DNA from: G963667675 sp965197565
GTDB lineage: Bacteria; Chloroflexota; Dehalococcoidia; Lucifugimonadales; UBA3495
Direction: 5' to 3'
Assembly (NCBI GenBank): GCA_965197565.1
Contig: CBDANK010000002.1
Span: forward strand, 806,001-870,000
Length of the DNA: 64,000 nucleotides
The notes beneath the pieces are model-generated. The model saw only the letters and a program-made list of their open reading frames with translations. It was not told where the DNA came from and did not search any database. Of the stretch, positions 1-7,953 are shown piece by piece. Within the stretch, counting starts at the first letter, position 1, and every line of letters begins with the position of its first letter. The translations under genes and the position numbers were made by a program.

Positions 1-30
1 TGTAATGACCGCTGACGTATCGACGATCAC
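1..30 (-). CDS. vapC: VapC-family PIN-domain toxin, N-terminus only (cut by window edge)
   Basis: Only the first ten codons lie in the window. They read from a GTG at 28-30 as V-I-V-D-T-S-A-V-I-T, the typical opening of PIN-domain ribonucleases, where the Asp is the first metal-binding acidic residue. The GTG overlaps the stop codon of the antitoxin gene upstream (GTGA), the usual translational coupling of vapBC pairs. The family cleaves RNA and is neutralised by VapB. The rest of the protein cannot be judged. Confidence 0.75.
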   Translation of the reverse strand, partial: MIVDTSAVIT

Positions 31-284
31 TTTGGCAGCCCCCGCTCGTCGTAAAGCAAGTCGCCGTGATCGACGGCCGGCGGTCCGTCGCGCAGCAGCT
101 TGGCGCAGCGCTCCGCGATGGCTCGCATCTTCTGGAGACGAACCTCGACACTGCGCTCGTGTCTCTCGCGCTCCAAGCGCTCCTTGAGCGCGACCGTGAT
201 CGCGCCGGTCATGGTCTCGCCGGTAAGGCGGGCCAGCTCGCTGGCCAGCCGGCAGGTCTCTTCATTTTTGATGTTGAGGCTCAC
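27..284 (-). CDS. vapB: VapB-type antitoxin (Rv0623/PSK-like)
   Basis: This 85-residue protein opens with V-S-L-N-I-K-N-E-E-T followed by a helical segment (LASELARLTGETMTGAI), the signature of the Rv0623-type VapB antitoxins, which combine an N-terminal DNA-binding strand-helix with a charged C-terminal tail that blocks the VapC nuclease. I chose the GTG at 282-284 because AAAGGAG lies just upstream of it; a longer frame from 311 has no such site. The last codons overlap the vapC start. Such operons are usually autoregulated by the VapBC complex binding the promoter. Confidence 0.8.
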   Translation of the reverse strand: MSLNIKNEETCRLASELARLTGETMTGAITVALKERLERERHERSVEVRLQKMRAIAERCAKLLRDGPPAVDHGDLLYDERGLPK

Positions 285-408
285 CGGTTCTCCTTTAGGG
301 TAGAATTCCAATGAGTATGTCTACCATACACCGTCCCGCCGCCCTGCGCAACGCTGTCCGGGTGCTCAGCAGGGTCTTTCTATTCTCAATGTTAGGTGAA
401 TACAGACT

Positions 409-613
409 ACCACGCCCGGTCATTCTGAGGAGCCCTTCGGCTTCGCTCAGGATAAACTCTGTGACGAAGAATCTAAAAGTCTTGATTGGAGAATCGGCCT
501 TGACTTGCAAGAGCGATTTTAGACCCTTCGCGGAGTTTATCTTGAGCCTAGTCGAAAGGTTCAGAGCCTGCCCCGGCGTAGGCCGGGGGTGACAATTAAA
601 AGACCCTGGGGTG
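409..613. repeat. Dispersed intergenic repeats (two families)
   Basis: No gene is visible from 285 to 677. The stretch from about 418 to 475 has the CATTCTGAG...GAAGAATCTAAAA pattern, which recurs in opposite orientation at 16964-17020 and 53067-53120. The stretch from 558 to 613 (TTCAGAGCCTGCCCC...AAAAGACCCTGGGG) recurs inverted at about 52773-52828. Both look like short dispersed palindromic elements rather than coding DNA. Confidence 0.6.
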
Positions 614-677
614 CTGGGCAAGGCATGTGCAAAGTCGCGGAAAGGTGGGTGTATAGCTTCCCGGCCCCTGTCGGGCG

Positions 678-1213
678 CGAAAAAATCTCCCTTAATCCCC
701 CTTTACGAAAGGGGGAGACAGGTGAAGCCCCGATGCAAGCAGGAGACAAACGAAGCCCCTATGCAAGGGGGAGGTAGGCGGAGCCCCTATGCAAGGGGGA
801 GACAGGCGGAGCCCCCCTATGCAAGGGGGAGGTAGGCGGAGCCCCTATGCAAGGGGGAGGTAGGCGGAGCCCCTATGCAAGGGGGAGGTAGGCGGAGCCC
901 CTATGCAAGGGGGAGGTAGGCGGAGCCCCTATGCAAGGGGGAGACAGGCGGAGCCCCCCTATGCAAGGGGGAGGTAGGCGGAGCCCCTATGCAAGGGGGA
1001 GGTAGGCGGAGCCCCTATGCAAGGGGGAGGTAGGCGGAGCCCCTATGCAAGGGGGAGGTAGGCGGAGCCCCTATGCAAGGGGGAGGTAGGCGGAGCCCCT
1101 ATGCAAGGGGGAGACAGGCGGAGCCCCTATGCAAGGGGGAGACAGGCGGAGCCCCTATGCAAGGGGGAGACAGGCGGAGCCCCCCTTTCGTAAAGGGGGG
1201 TTGGGGGGATTTT
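678..1213. repeat. 28-bp tandem repeat array (about 16 units) bounded by inverted repeats
   Basis: A unit of about 28 bp, carrying the core CCCCTATGCAAGGGGGA followed by GGTAGGCGGAG or GACAGGCGGAG, is repeated about sixteen times from 730 to 1170. Some units have two extra C residues. Each core can form a small CCCCT/AGGGG hairpin. The array is bounded by CCCCCTTTACGAAAGGGGG on the left (698-716) and its inverted counterpart on the right (1182-1200). The same hairpin type occurs singly near 35997 and 37301, so the array looks like expansion of a dispersed element. There are no spacers, so it is not a CRISPR array. Because 28 is not a multiple of three, the open frames through it are not credible genes. 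Confidence 0.85.
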
Positions 1214-1307
1214 CGTATCCCTGTGGCCGACTTTGCACATGCCCTGGGGTTCTGGGCCCGTTTCTGTAGGTGCTTGTAGCGCCAACTGGGTCTGGTAGCA
1301 TTGGGCC

Positions 1308-2144
1308 ATGTCTCGATGGTGGATGTCTTGGACCTCGTTGGTCCTGATAGTGTTAATAGCTTGCGGCAGTGCTTCCTCGGCGCCGCCTTCGCCGTCGGTC
1401 CCGTCAAACACGGCCAGACCTGCTCCCGTCAATGCCCCGCCACCGGCGTTGCCGGCATCGGAGCCAACCGGCCATTCAATCCAAGGGGATGAGAAATCGA
1501 AGGACGACAATCCCGCTGGCATCAAAAGACTCCGTTATCTGGCACTGGGGGACTCGTATACCATAGGGCAGAGTGTGGAAGTCTCCGAGCGCTGGCCGGT
1601 CCAACTGGCGAGGCGGTTGCAGGAGGACGGCGTAGCTATCAACGAGCCGGAAATCGTTGCCCAAACCGGCTGGACAACTAACGAGTTGGCGGAAGCTATT
1701 GCCAGGATTGGCCCCTCGGGTCCTTTTGACATCGTTACGCTGATGATTGGAGTGAATAATCAATTCCGCGGGTTGGACATAGAGCAATACCGGCGGGAAT
1801 TTTCAGCCCTCCTTCTCCGCTCTGTTCATTTCGCAGGTGGAGAACCGTCCAGGGTAATCGTTATCTCGATTCCGGACTGGGGCGTGACGCCTTTCGCCCA
1901 GGACCTAGACCGGGACCGAATAGCCCGAGAAATTGACCGGTTTAACTTTGTTGCTATGGAGGAGGCCGCACGGGTGGGCGCAATCTTTGTGGATGTCACT
2001 GGGGTCTCACGATTGGCGGCGAGCCAGCCTAGTCTAATAACATTCGACGGGCTTCATCCTTCAGGCGATATGTACAGTCAATGGGTGGACCTGATTTTCC
2101 CGGCCGCTCGAGGGATCGCAAGGAGGACCGGCAGCAGCGATTAG
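1308..2144 (+). CDS. SGNH/GDSL-family hydrolase, predicted lipoprotein
   Basis: This 278-residue protein begins with a short signal peptide ending in a lipobox (L-I-A-C, Cys19), so it is probably anchored to the outer face of the membrane. A Pro/Ser/Ala-rich linker follows to about residue 70. The SGNH core starts at G81-D82-S83 (nucleophile Ser83), continues with a G-V-N-N block near 145, and ends with D247-G-L-H250, which supplies the catalytic Asp and His. Family members are esterases or acyl hydrolases acting on lipids or polysaccharide acyl groups; the substrate cannot be told from sequence. It faces the MFS gene convergently. No clear ribosome site was seen, so the start is chosen on the signal peptide. 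Confidence 0.85.
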   Translation: MSRWWMSWTSLVLIVLIACGSASSAPPSPSVPSNTARPAPVNAPPPALPASEPTGHSIQGDEKSKDDNPAGIKRLRYLALGDSYTIGQSVEVSERWPVQLARRLQEDGVAINEPEIVAQTGWTTNELAEAIARIGPSGPFDIVTLMIGVNNQFRGLDIEQYRREFSALLLRSVHFAGGEPSRVIVISIPDWGVTPFAQDLDRDRIAREIDRFNFVAMEEAARVGAIFVDVTGVSRLAASQPSLITFDGLHPSGDMYSQWVDLIFPAARGIARRTGSSD

Positions 2145-2263
2145 TTGACAACAATGCCGGCCACAATCCAGCCGCCGCCGGAATCCTGGAGTAAGAACCA
2201 AGGTAGTTGACCTGCTGGCTCGGAACACGGTCCACACGGGTATCGGCGACTACAGCAGCCGGA

Positions 2264-3475
2264 TCATCGTAATCGGCGTATGTTGGGCAGACCGATAGCC
2301 GTGGCCAGGCTCACAAAAGTCAGGACCGCCCCGTTGACCAGAAGCGCTCCCGGTGCGCCCAGCAGACTGGCCAACCCGCCAACTCCCAGGTGGCCCGCGG
2401 GGGCAACCCCAATGCTAAACACATACGAACCCATGGCGCGGCCCCGTTGCTCATCAGAAACGTTGTCCTGCATTAGCGTTTTCCACAAAGCCTCTGCGGA
2501 CTTGAGAAAGACGTTGACCAAGGCCAGGGCCGCCAAGAAGAAGAACAGGTTGGAGGACAACGAGAGTATCATTAGCGCCAACCCGGCTGCGGCAGTAAGG
2601 AAAAACATCAGTAACCCCTTCCGTCGGTAGTCGCTCAAACTGGCAAGAAGGGCAAGACCTACCAAGCCGCTGCCCTGCCGGACTGCGTACATGAAACCCA
2701 GCCCCAGGGGGCCCACACCTAGAACCTCTTTGGCGAACACGGGCAGTAGCGTCGCGTGAGTGAACCCGAAGACCTCGCTAACCGATACCAGACACATAAG
2801 CACCAATAACACACGGTTCTGACGGACGATCTGGACGTAACCGACAAGGTTCCGTAATACGGACTCGCGGCGAAATCGTAGCTCCCGCTCCGACCTGCGC
2901 GTCCCCAGAAGCACGATGCCGGAAGCCAGGTAGCTGACGCTGACGGCCAAGTACGCCCAGCCGGGGCCCACGACCCCTATCAAGGCCCCGCCAATAAGCA
3001 CACCGGCCAACCCGCCGGCTTGATTACTCATGGCGATAAGGGAAAGGCAGTTGAGAGCATGGCCGGGCCCCACTATGTCGTAGGCGTATGCTGGGGAGAT
3101 AGTTTGCGCAAAGACGAAAAAGCCTCCCGCCACCCCCACCAAGGCGATGACCGTCCACACTTGGGCAGCATCAGTCAGCAGTAACAGGGCCGTCAAACCC
3201 GCCACGATGCTGGAGCACAACGTGATAAAACGCAGCAAGAGGCGGCGCTCCAAGCGGTCGGCCACGACCCCCGAGAGGGCCCCCAGAAAGAAGCTGGGGG
3301 CTGACCGGACCGCGAAGACTACTCCCACCATAAATGCTGACCCCGTCAAATCGAAGACCAGCCAGCCCATGGCGAGTTGCTCCATAGCGGAGGCCAGGAA
3401 ATAAAAAAGCGTTGAAGGCCAAAGCAGCTTAAAGTCCCGGTATTGGAAGGAGACGGCCCAGTTAGCGCCGCGCAT
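2264..3475 (-). CDS. Major facilitator superfamily transporter
   Basis: This 403-residue protein is hydrophobic throughout, with about twelve predicted membrane spans. After the second span it has the MFS signature motif as A-D-R-L-E-R-R. The overall pattern resembles the EntS-like exporter branch (MFS_1/MFS_3), but the substrate is not evident. It is transcribed away from the DAO-family oxidoreductase, so 3476-3798 should hold divergent control regions. The ATG at 3473-3475 has no strong ribosome site; a start a few codons downstream is possible. Confidence 0.85.
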   Translation of the reverse strand: MRGANWAVSFQYRDFKLLWPSTLFYFLASAMEQLAMGWLVFDLTGSAFMVGVVFAVRSAPSFFLGALSGVVADRLERRLLLRFITLCSSIVAGLTALLLLTDAAQVWTVIALVGVAGGFFVFAQTISPAYAYDIVGPGHALNCLSLIAMSNQAGGLAGVLIGGALIGVVGPGWAYLAVSVSYLASGIVLLGTRRSERELRFRRESVLRNLVGYVQIVRQNRVLLVLMCLVSVSEVFGFTHATLLPVFAKEVLGVGPLGLGFMYAVRQGSGLVGLALLASLSDYRRKGLLMFFLTAAAGLALMILSLSSNLFFFLAALALVNVFLKSAEALWKTLMQDNVSDEQRGRAMGSYVFSIGVAPAGHLGVGGLASLLGAPGALLVNGAVLTFVSLATAIGLPNIRRLR

Positions 3476-3649
3476 GACGGGCGCTAGCAGGCCGATTGAG
3501 GGTGTTGCTCATGCCGCTCGCGTGACAAAGAAGAATATCCCATGTGGCTGTTGGGGCATTGGAATACCGGATTTAACCAGTGTACTCCAACTATAGGCGG
3601 TATCAAGGTGAGGACCGCTATCAACTTAATAAGTATTGAATCCGGCCAA

Positions 3650-3678
3650 TTGACACCACCGGAGTGAAGGCATTTAAT
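3650..3678 (+). promoter_or_regulatory. Near-consensus sigma-70 promoter (copy 1 of a duplicated cassette)
   Basis: TTGACA at 3650-3655 is separated by exactly 17 bp from TTTAAT at 3673-3678, five of six bases matching TATAAT. Flanking bases such as AGTATTGAATC and CCAATTGACACCAC are shared with the promoter at 5110-5138. It points at the oxidoreductase gene 120 bp downstream. The rest of 3476-3798 shows no gene. Confidence 0.7.
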
Positions 3679-3798
3679 ATTGACCAGGCAAGAAGGCCCT
3701 TCGTTTGAAGTTTTGTGCAGTAAAGTCTTGAAAAGGTCTTGGCCTGGGGTAGTTGCCCGGTAGAGGTCTGGCTACCTCACTGCTAAATAGGAGGAATT

Positions 3799-5010
3799 GT
3801 GGCTACTACAGCGGAAGTGCTCATTATCGGGGCGGGAATTGTCGGTTCCAGCACGGCTTACCATCTGGCGGAAAAGGGGGTTAAAAACATTATCGTCGTG
3901 GAAAAGGATAATGTGGCCTCCGGGGCCACCGGCCGGTCATCGGCGATGCTAACCCCCGGAACCAGGCGCGTGCCTGGGCGGGAGAGCCTGGAGTGGCAAA
4001 GCGTACAGGTCTACCGGAAGTTTCAGAATGAGATGGGAGTCGACTGCGGCTTCCGGCAGACGGGGGACTTAGGGCTCTTCGGCACCGACCCCGAGGAGTT
4101 GGAGAGCGCGGCCGAGACGGTTAAGGCGGCGCAAGCTATTGGCATCCGCGCCGAGATTATTTCACCAGAGGACGCTAAGACCTTGCAGCCCTTCCTACGA
4201 GTGGACGACTTGGGGGGCGCCGTCTATAACCAGGATGCCGGCAATGGGGACGGCTACAGTGCGGCCAATGCTTTCATGGGAGAGGCGCGAAAGTTGGGAG
4301 TCCAACTAATGCGCTACGCCCAAGTCGCCAGCCTAGAGGTAGAGGGAGGGCGAGTTAAGGGGATTCGCACCATTACCGGCGACAGCATCAGCGCCCCAAT
4401 TGTGGTGATGGCGACAGGGGCTTGGTCGATGCCCTTGGCGAAAACGGCGGGAATCGACATACCCCTCACTCCGCGCCGCATCGTATGTGGAATACTGCAA
4501 CGCCCTCCGGAAATTGCTAATCACATGGCCTACCACGACAGGACCATTGGCACTTATTGGCGCATGGAGGGAGCCGACCTGACCGTGTTGGGAATCCGCA
4601 ATCGAGAGATCATGCCGGAGTGTGACCCCGATAACTATCCCCAGACTATCCCAGAGGAGACTCGCAGCATGTGGGCGCGCCGGTTGATCCACCGCATACC
4701 GGCTATGGAGAAGGCCGGATGGAGGCTCATCTGGACCGCCCCGGATTCGTACTTGCCCGATCACACTCCCATGTTAGGCCCGGCCCCGGGAGTTGACGGG
4801 CTGTACTTTGCTTTTGGCTGCAGCGGCGTAGGGATGACCATGGGGCCTATCTATGGAAAGCTCTTGGCCCAGGTGATTGCCGACGGCCAAGCTCAGTCCG
4901 GCGACATCCACTATATGCGCCCCAGCCGGTTTGCCGAGGGAAAGCCCAACCATATACCGACAGAAGACGAGTGGCCCTACCCCACGAAGGTCGACCGCCA
5001 GTTTCCCTAG
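3799..5010 (+). CDS. FAD-dependent oxidoreductase, DAO family
   Basis: This 403-residue flavoprotein opens with the Rossmann dinucleotide-binding motif G-A-G-I-V-G-S-S (residues 11-18), then the E-K-D acidic end of the second beta strand, and A-S-G-A-T-G-R-S-S, which contacts FAD. Near the C-terminus, a P-M-L-G-P-A-P-G...F-A-F-G-C-S-G-V-G-M-T segment matches the second FAD-contact region of sarcosine oxidase, dimethylglycine dehydrogenase and D-amino-acid oxidase relatives. It probably oxidises an N-methyl or amino substrate, but the substrate is inferred only at family level. The GTG start is preceded by AGGAGGA. The gene has its own promoter and a 120-nt leader. Confidence 0.85.
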   Translation: MATTAEVLIIGAGIVGSSTAYHLAEKGVKNIIVVEKDNVASGATGRSSAMLTPGTRRVPGRESLEWQSVQVYRKFQNEMGVDCGFRQTGDLGLFGTDPEELESAAETVKAAQAIGIRAEIISPEDAKTLQPFLRVDDLGGAVYNQDAGNGDGYSAANAFMGEARKLGVQLMRYAQVASLEVEGGRVKGIRTITGDSISAPIVVMATGAWSMPLAKTAGIDIPLTPRRIVCGILQRPPEIANHMAYHDRTIGTYWRMEGADLTVLGIRNREIMPECDPDNYPQTIPEETRSMWARRLIHRIPAMEKAGWRLIWTAPDSYLPDHTPMLGPAPGVDGLYFAFGCSGVGMTMGPIYGKLLAQVIADGQAQSGDIHYMRPSRFAEGKPNHIPTEDEWPYPTKVDRQFP

Positions 5011-5109
5011 ACCGGAGTTATATCGGTTAAACGCGCTTCGAATACCCACCAAAGAGGGCTTCAAGATAAGAACCGATATTAACTTATTATTAGTATTGAA
5101 TCTGACCAA

Positions 5110-5138
5110 TTGACACCACAGGAAGATAGATATTTAAT
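5110..5138 (+). promoter_or_regulatory. Near-consensus sigma-70 promoter (copy 2 of a duplicated cassette)
   Basis: TTGACA at 5110-5115, a 17-bp spacer and TTTAAT at 5133-5138 reproduce the promoter at 3650-3678. They include the shared upstream TTAGTATTGAATC and the CACCAC after the -35. The predicted transcript start, near 5145, is about 30 nt before the DUF1800 gene. The duplicated cassette suggests common regulation of both units. Confidence 0.75.
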
Positions 5139-5175
5139 ATTAAGGAAGTATGAAAGAAGACCAAAGGAGGAGTAA

Positions 5176-6600
5176 ATGGCGGACAAAGAGATTGCGTTGA
5201 TGGCCCACTTGTTGCGCCGAGCCGGGTTCGGAGCAAGCCGTGACGAGATAGAGGCCAGAGTAGCCCAGGGTTACGACAATGTTGTGGAAGAGCTGTTGAA
5301 CCCTGGCGACGATCCCGGTATCGAAGAAGACATGATGTACCGGTCCTACCCTGCTTACTTCGACAAAGCGGCCATCGAGACCGGGCAGACCGAGATCGTG
5401 TACCGGATGATCAACAATAAGTACCAGTTGAGAGAGAAGACGGCCCTGTTCTGGCATACCATTTTGTGCGCCGGCGACAACAAGGTGGACAACGCTCGGA
5501 CCACCTGCATGGAGTACGACAAGTTCCGGGAAATAGGAATGGGCAACTTCAAGGACCTCCTGTTGTGGCTCTCCACCGACCCGGCCATGCTCTACTACCT
5601 GGACAATATCGAGAGCCACAAAGTCGCGGTCAACGAGAACTACGGCAGGGAGTTGTTGGAGTTGTTCTCCATGGGCGTGGGCATGGACGGCGAGTTCAAC
5701 TACACTGAGGACGACGTCAAAGCCTGTGCACGGGCCTTCACTGGCTGGAACCTGGCTCCCACCGTGCCGGTGTTCCCCTACGGCCGGACCCCCTTCCAGT
5801 TCCGCTACGACCCGGCGGACCATGACAGCAGCGAGAAGACTTTCCTGGGCGAGACGGGGCACTGGAACGGCGAGGACATCGTCGACATCATCTGCAAACA
5901 ACCCGCTACCGCCCGCTTCGTCTCCCGGAAGCTGTACGACTGGTTCGTAGCCGACGAGCCGCCGGTGCCGGCTTGGAGACTGGCCGAGCCCAGGGACATG
6001 GAAGCTATAAAGGCACTGGAGAAGGCTTACTTCGACTCCGGCTACGAGATAAAAGCCATGTTGCGGGCCTTGTTCACCTCGGACTTCTTCAAGGCGGAAG
6101 CGGTTCACTTCGCCAAGGTCAAGAGCCCCGCCGACGTGGTCGTGGGGACCATGCGCATGGTCCAAGACCACACCGAGCCGAAGCCGGGACTGTTCTTTGT
6201 GGCGATGGAACCGATATACATGGGAATGGACCTGCTCAACCCGCCGACAGTGGAGGGCTGGCACATGGGTGCGGAGTGGATCAACAGCGGCAGCCTAATC
6301 GACCGGATCAACTTCGCTTCCCGAATGCTGGGCGACACCGAGCTTCCCGGGGTCAAGTCGATGATAGAGCGGTTGATGGCCCGAGGGGAGAGCTTGTCGG
6401 CGGAACAACTGGTGGAGGGGTGCTTGGACTTAGTGGGCCCCATGACGGTGGCCGATGAGACCCATCAACAACTGGTGAGCCACGCCGACAAGGCCGGGGA
6501 GTTGCGGCATGGCTCAGAAACGGAGAGGGCCGAATTTGCCAAGCGGGCCGGGGAGATGTTCCAATTGATTGCCACCACGTCGGAGTTCCAGTTCGGATAA
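5176..6600 (+). CDS. DUF1800 family protein
   Basis: This 474-residue protein matches the DUF1800 family. It has the N-terminal L-L-R-R-A-G-F-G-A-S segment, the W-H-T-I-L block, N-E-N-Y-G-R-E-L-L-E-L-F-S-M-G-V-G near residue 155, and A-R-A-F-T-G-W-N. The family is widespread in Chloroflexota, Planctomycetota and Proteobacteria and is almost always encoded beside a DUF1501 gene, as here. Its biochemical role is not established. No signal peptide is visible, although many relatives are exported. AAAGGAGGAG lies upstream of the ATG. It forms an operon with the next gene (45-bp gap). Confidence 0.85.
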   Translation: MADKEIALMAHLLRRAGFGASRDEIEARVAQGYDNVVEELLNPGDDPGIEEDMMYRSYPAYFDKAAIETGQTEIVYRMINNKYQLREKTALFWHTILCAGDNKVDNARTTCMEYDKFREIGMGNFKDLLLWLSTDPAMLYYLDNIESHKVAVNENYGRELLELFSMGVGMDGEFNYTEDDVKACARAFTGWNLAPTVPVFPYGRTPFQFRYDPADHDSSEKTFLGETGHWNGEDIVDIICKQPATARFVSRKLYDWFVADEPPVPAWRLAEPRDMEAIKALEKAYFDSGYEIKAMLRALFTSDFFKAEAVHFAKVKSPADVVVGTMRMVQDHTEPKPGLFFVAMEPIYMGMDLLNPPTVEGWHMGAEWINSGSLIDRINFASRMLGDTELPGVKSMIERLMARGESLSAEQLVEGCLDLVGPMTVADETHQQLVSHADKAGELRHGSETERAEFAKRAGEMFQLIATTSEFQFG

Positions 6601-6645
6601 ACCAGAAGAATAAACGGAAAATCAACAAGTAACGGAGGAGAGAAA

Positions 6646-7782
6646 ATGGTATCGACCAACAAAGACCCGGTGCTGGCGGTGGTGTCGCTGTCTGGGGGCA
6701 ATGACGGGCTGAACACGGTGATCCCTTTCACCAACCCCCTATACCGGGACTACCGTCCCACGCTGGGTATACCCGAAGACCAGATAGTTCCTTTTACTGA
6801 TGAACTGGGCTTTCACCCATCCTTTGCTCCCTTCAAGAAATACTGGGACGAGGGGAAGCTGGCCATCATCCTGGGAATAGGCTACCCCCACCCCAGCCTG
6901 TCCCACTTCCGGTCCATGGACATCTGGGCGACCTGTGAGCCGGACATCCTGGGAGTGGAAGGGTGGTTGGGCCGGACCATCAAAGCCATCGACCCCAATG
7001 CGGAGAATGTGCTTACCGGGGTGAATTTCGGCCGGGGGCTGCCCCGGTCGCTGGCTATGGAAGGGGTGCCGGTGGCTTCGGTGGGGGACCTTAGTAAGTA
7101 CGGACTGCTGACCGATATAGAACGGGAAGAGGAGCGGAACGAAGCCTTGGACCTCTTCGGGCGGATGTACGCGCCGGTCATCGGCAGCGGGCAAGCCAAC
7201 GACTTCATCCGGCGCACCGGGGTCGAGGCTTTGAAAGGGGCGGACATCCTGAGCACCGCTCCGGGAAAGTACCAATCGGAAATGGAATACCTGTACGGGA
7301 ACATAGGCGGATACTTGAGGGACATGGTGCAGGTGCATAACGCCGACTTCGGCAGCCGGGTGCTGTTCACCACCGCGCCCTACAACATCTTCGACACCCA
7401 CGCCAACCAAGCGGTGGGCCATTCCAACCTGTTGCAGGACGTGGCGGTCAACGTCGACTCCTACATGTCGGACCTGAGGCAGTTGAACATCGGCGACAAT
7501 GTTGTGACACTGCTGTACTCCGAATTCGGACGCCGGGCCGCCGACAACGGGTCGGGGACCGACCACGGCACAGGGGGCATCGCCTTCGTAATTGGTGAGC
7601 AAGTAAAGGGAGGGCTGTACGGAGAGTACCCTTCCTTGAAGTCCGGGGAACTGGAAGATGGCGGCAACCTACAGCACAACCTGGACTTCCGTTCGGCCTA
7701 CAGCACCATCTTGGAGCGGTGGATGGGCTTGGACGCCAAATCCATAGTCGGTGGAAGCTTCGAGCAAATAGGCTTCCTGTAA
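6646..7782 (+). CDS. DUF1501 family protein
   Basis: This 378-residue protein opens with V-V-S-L-S-G-G-N-D-G-L-N-T, the conserved DUF1501 start, which is distantly related to the alkaline phosphatase/sulfatase fold. It ends with the family's late block around E-F-G-R-R, followed by a Asp/His-rich stretch (T-D-H-G-T-G-G). The family's reaction is not established, though a hydrolase-like metal site is suspected. Unlike many relatives it lacks a Tat-type leader. It follows the DUF1800 gene with a GGAGGAG ribosome site, supporting co-expression and probably a shared complex. Confidence 0.85.
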   Translation: MVSTNKDPVLAVVSLSGGNDGLNTVIPFTNPLYRDYRPTLGIPEDQIVPFTDELGFHPSFAPFKKYWDEGKLAIILGIGYPHPSLSHFRSMDIWATCEPDILGVEGWLGRTIKAIDPNAENVLTGVNFGRGLPRSLAMEGVPVASVGDLSKYGLLTDIEREEERNEALDLFGRMYAPVIGSGQANDFIRRTGVEALKGADILSTAPGKYQSEMEYLYGNIGGYLRDMVQVHNADFGSRVLFTTAPYNIFDTHANQAVGHSNLLQDVAVNVDSYMSDLRQLNIGDNVVTLLYSEFGRRAADNGSGTDHGTGGIAFVIGEQVKGGLYGEYPSLKSGELEDGGNLQHNLDFRSAYSTILERWMGLDAKSIVGGSFEQIGFL

Positions 7783-7833
7783 ACCGGTATCGCCCCAATG
7801 GCCTTGTCTCGTGTATCCAGGTTATCGGTTAAA

Positions 7834-7876
7834 GCCCCTGTCCCGTATCAAGACAAGTTTGATACGGGACAGGGCT
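7834..7876. terminator. Strong hairpin after the DUF1800-DUF1501 operon
   Basis: CCCTGTCCCGTATCAA (7836-7851) pairs perfectly with its reverse complement at 7859-7874 around a 7-nt loop. It lies 50 bp after the DUF1501 stop. It lacks a clear T-tract on either strand, so it may be a processing or partial termination structure rather than a classical intrinsic terminator. Confidence 0.5.
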
Positions 7877-7953
7877 AAAAACATCTGGCTGCTCCGGCGC
7901 TTGGGTCCAAGCTCTGGAGGGGTTGTGATGACTAATATTATAGGAGGTAAGTT

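Noticed and set aside
678..1213. Possible CRISPR array of 28-bp repeats
   Set aside because: Units are directly adjacent with no unique spacers, and no cas genes are nearby. It is a tandem repeat.
611..1279. Open frames through the tandem array
   Set aside because: The unit length is not a multiple of three, the frames are low-complexity, and no ribosome sites precede them.
5140..6264. Long open frame antisense to the DUF1800 gene (374 codons)
   Set aside because: It mirrors codon bias of the real gene, has no recognisable domain and no ribosome site. The same applies to 6739-7602 and 22968-23873.
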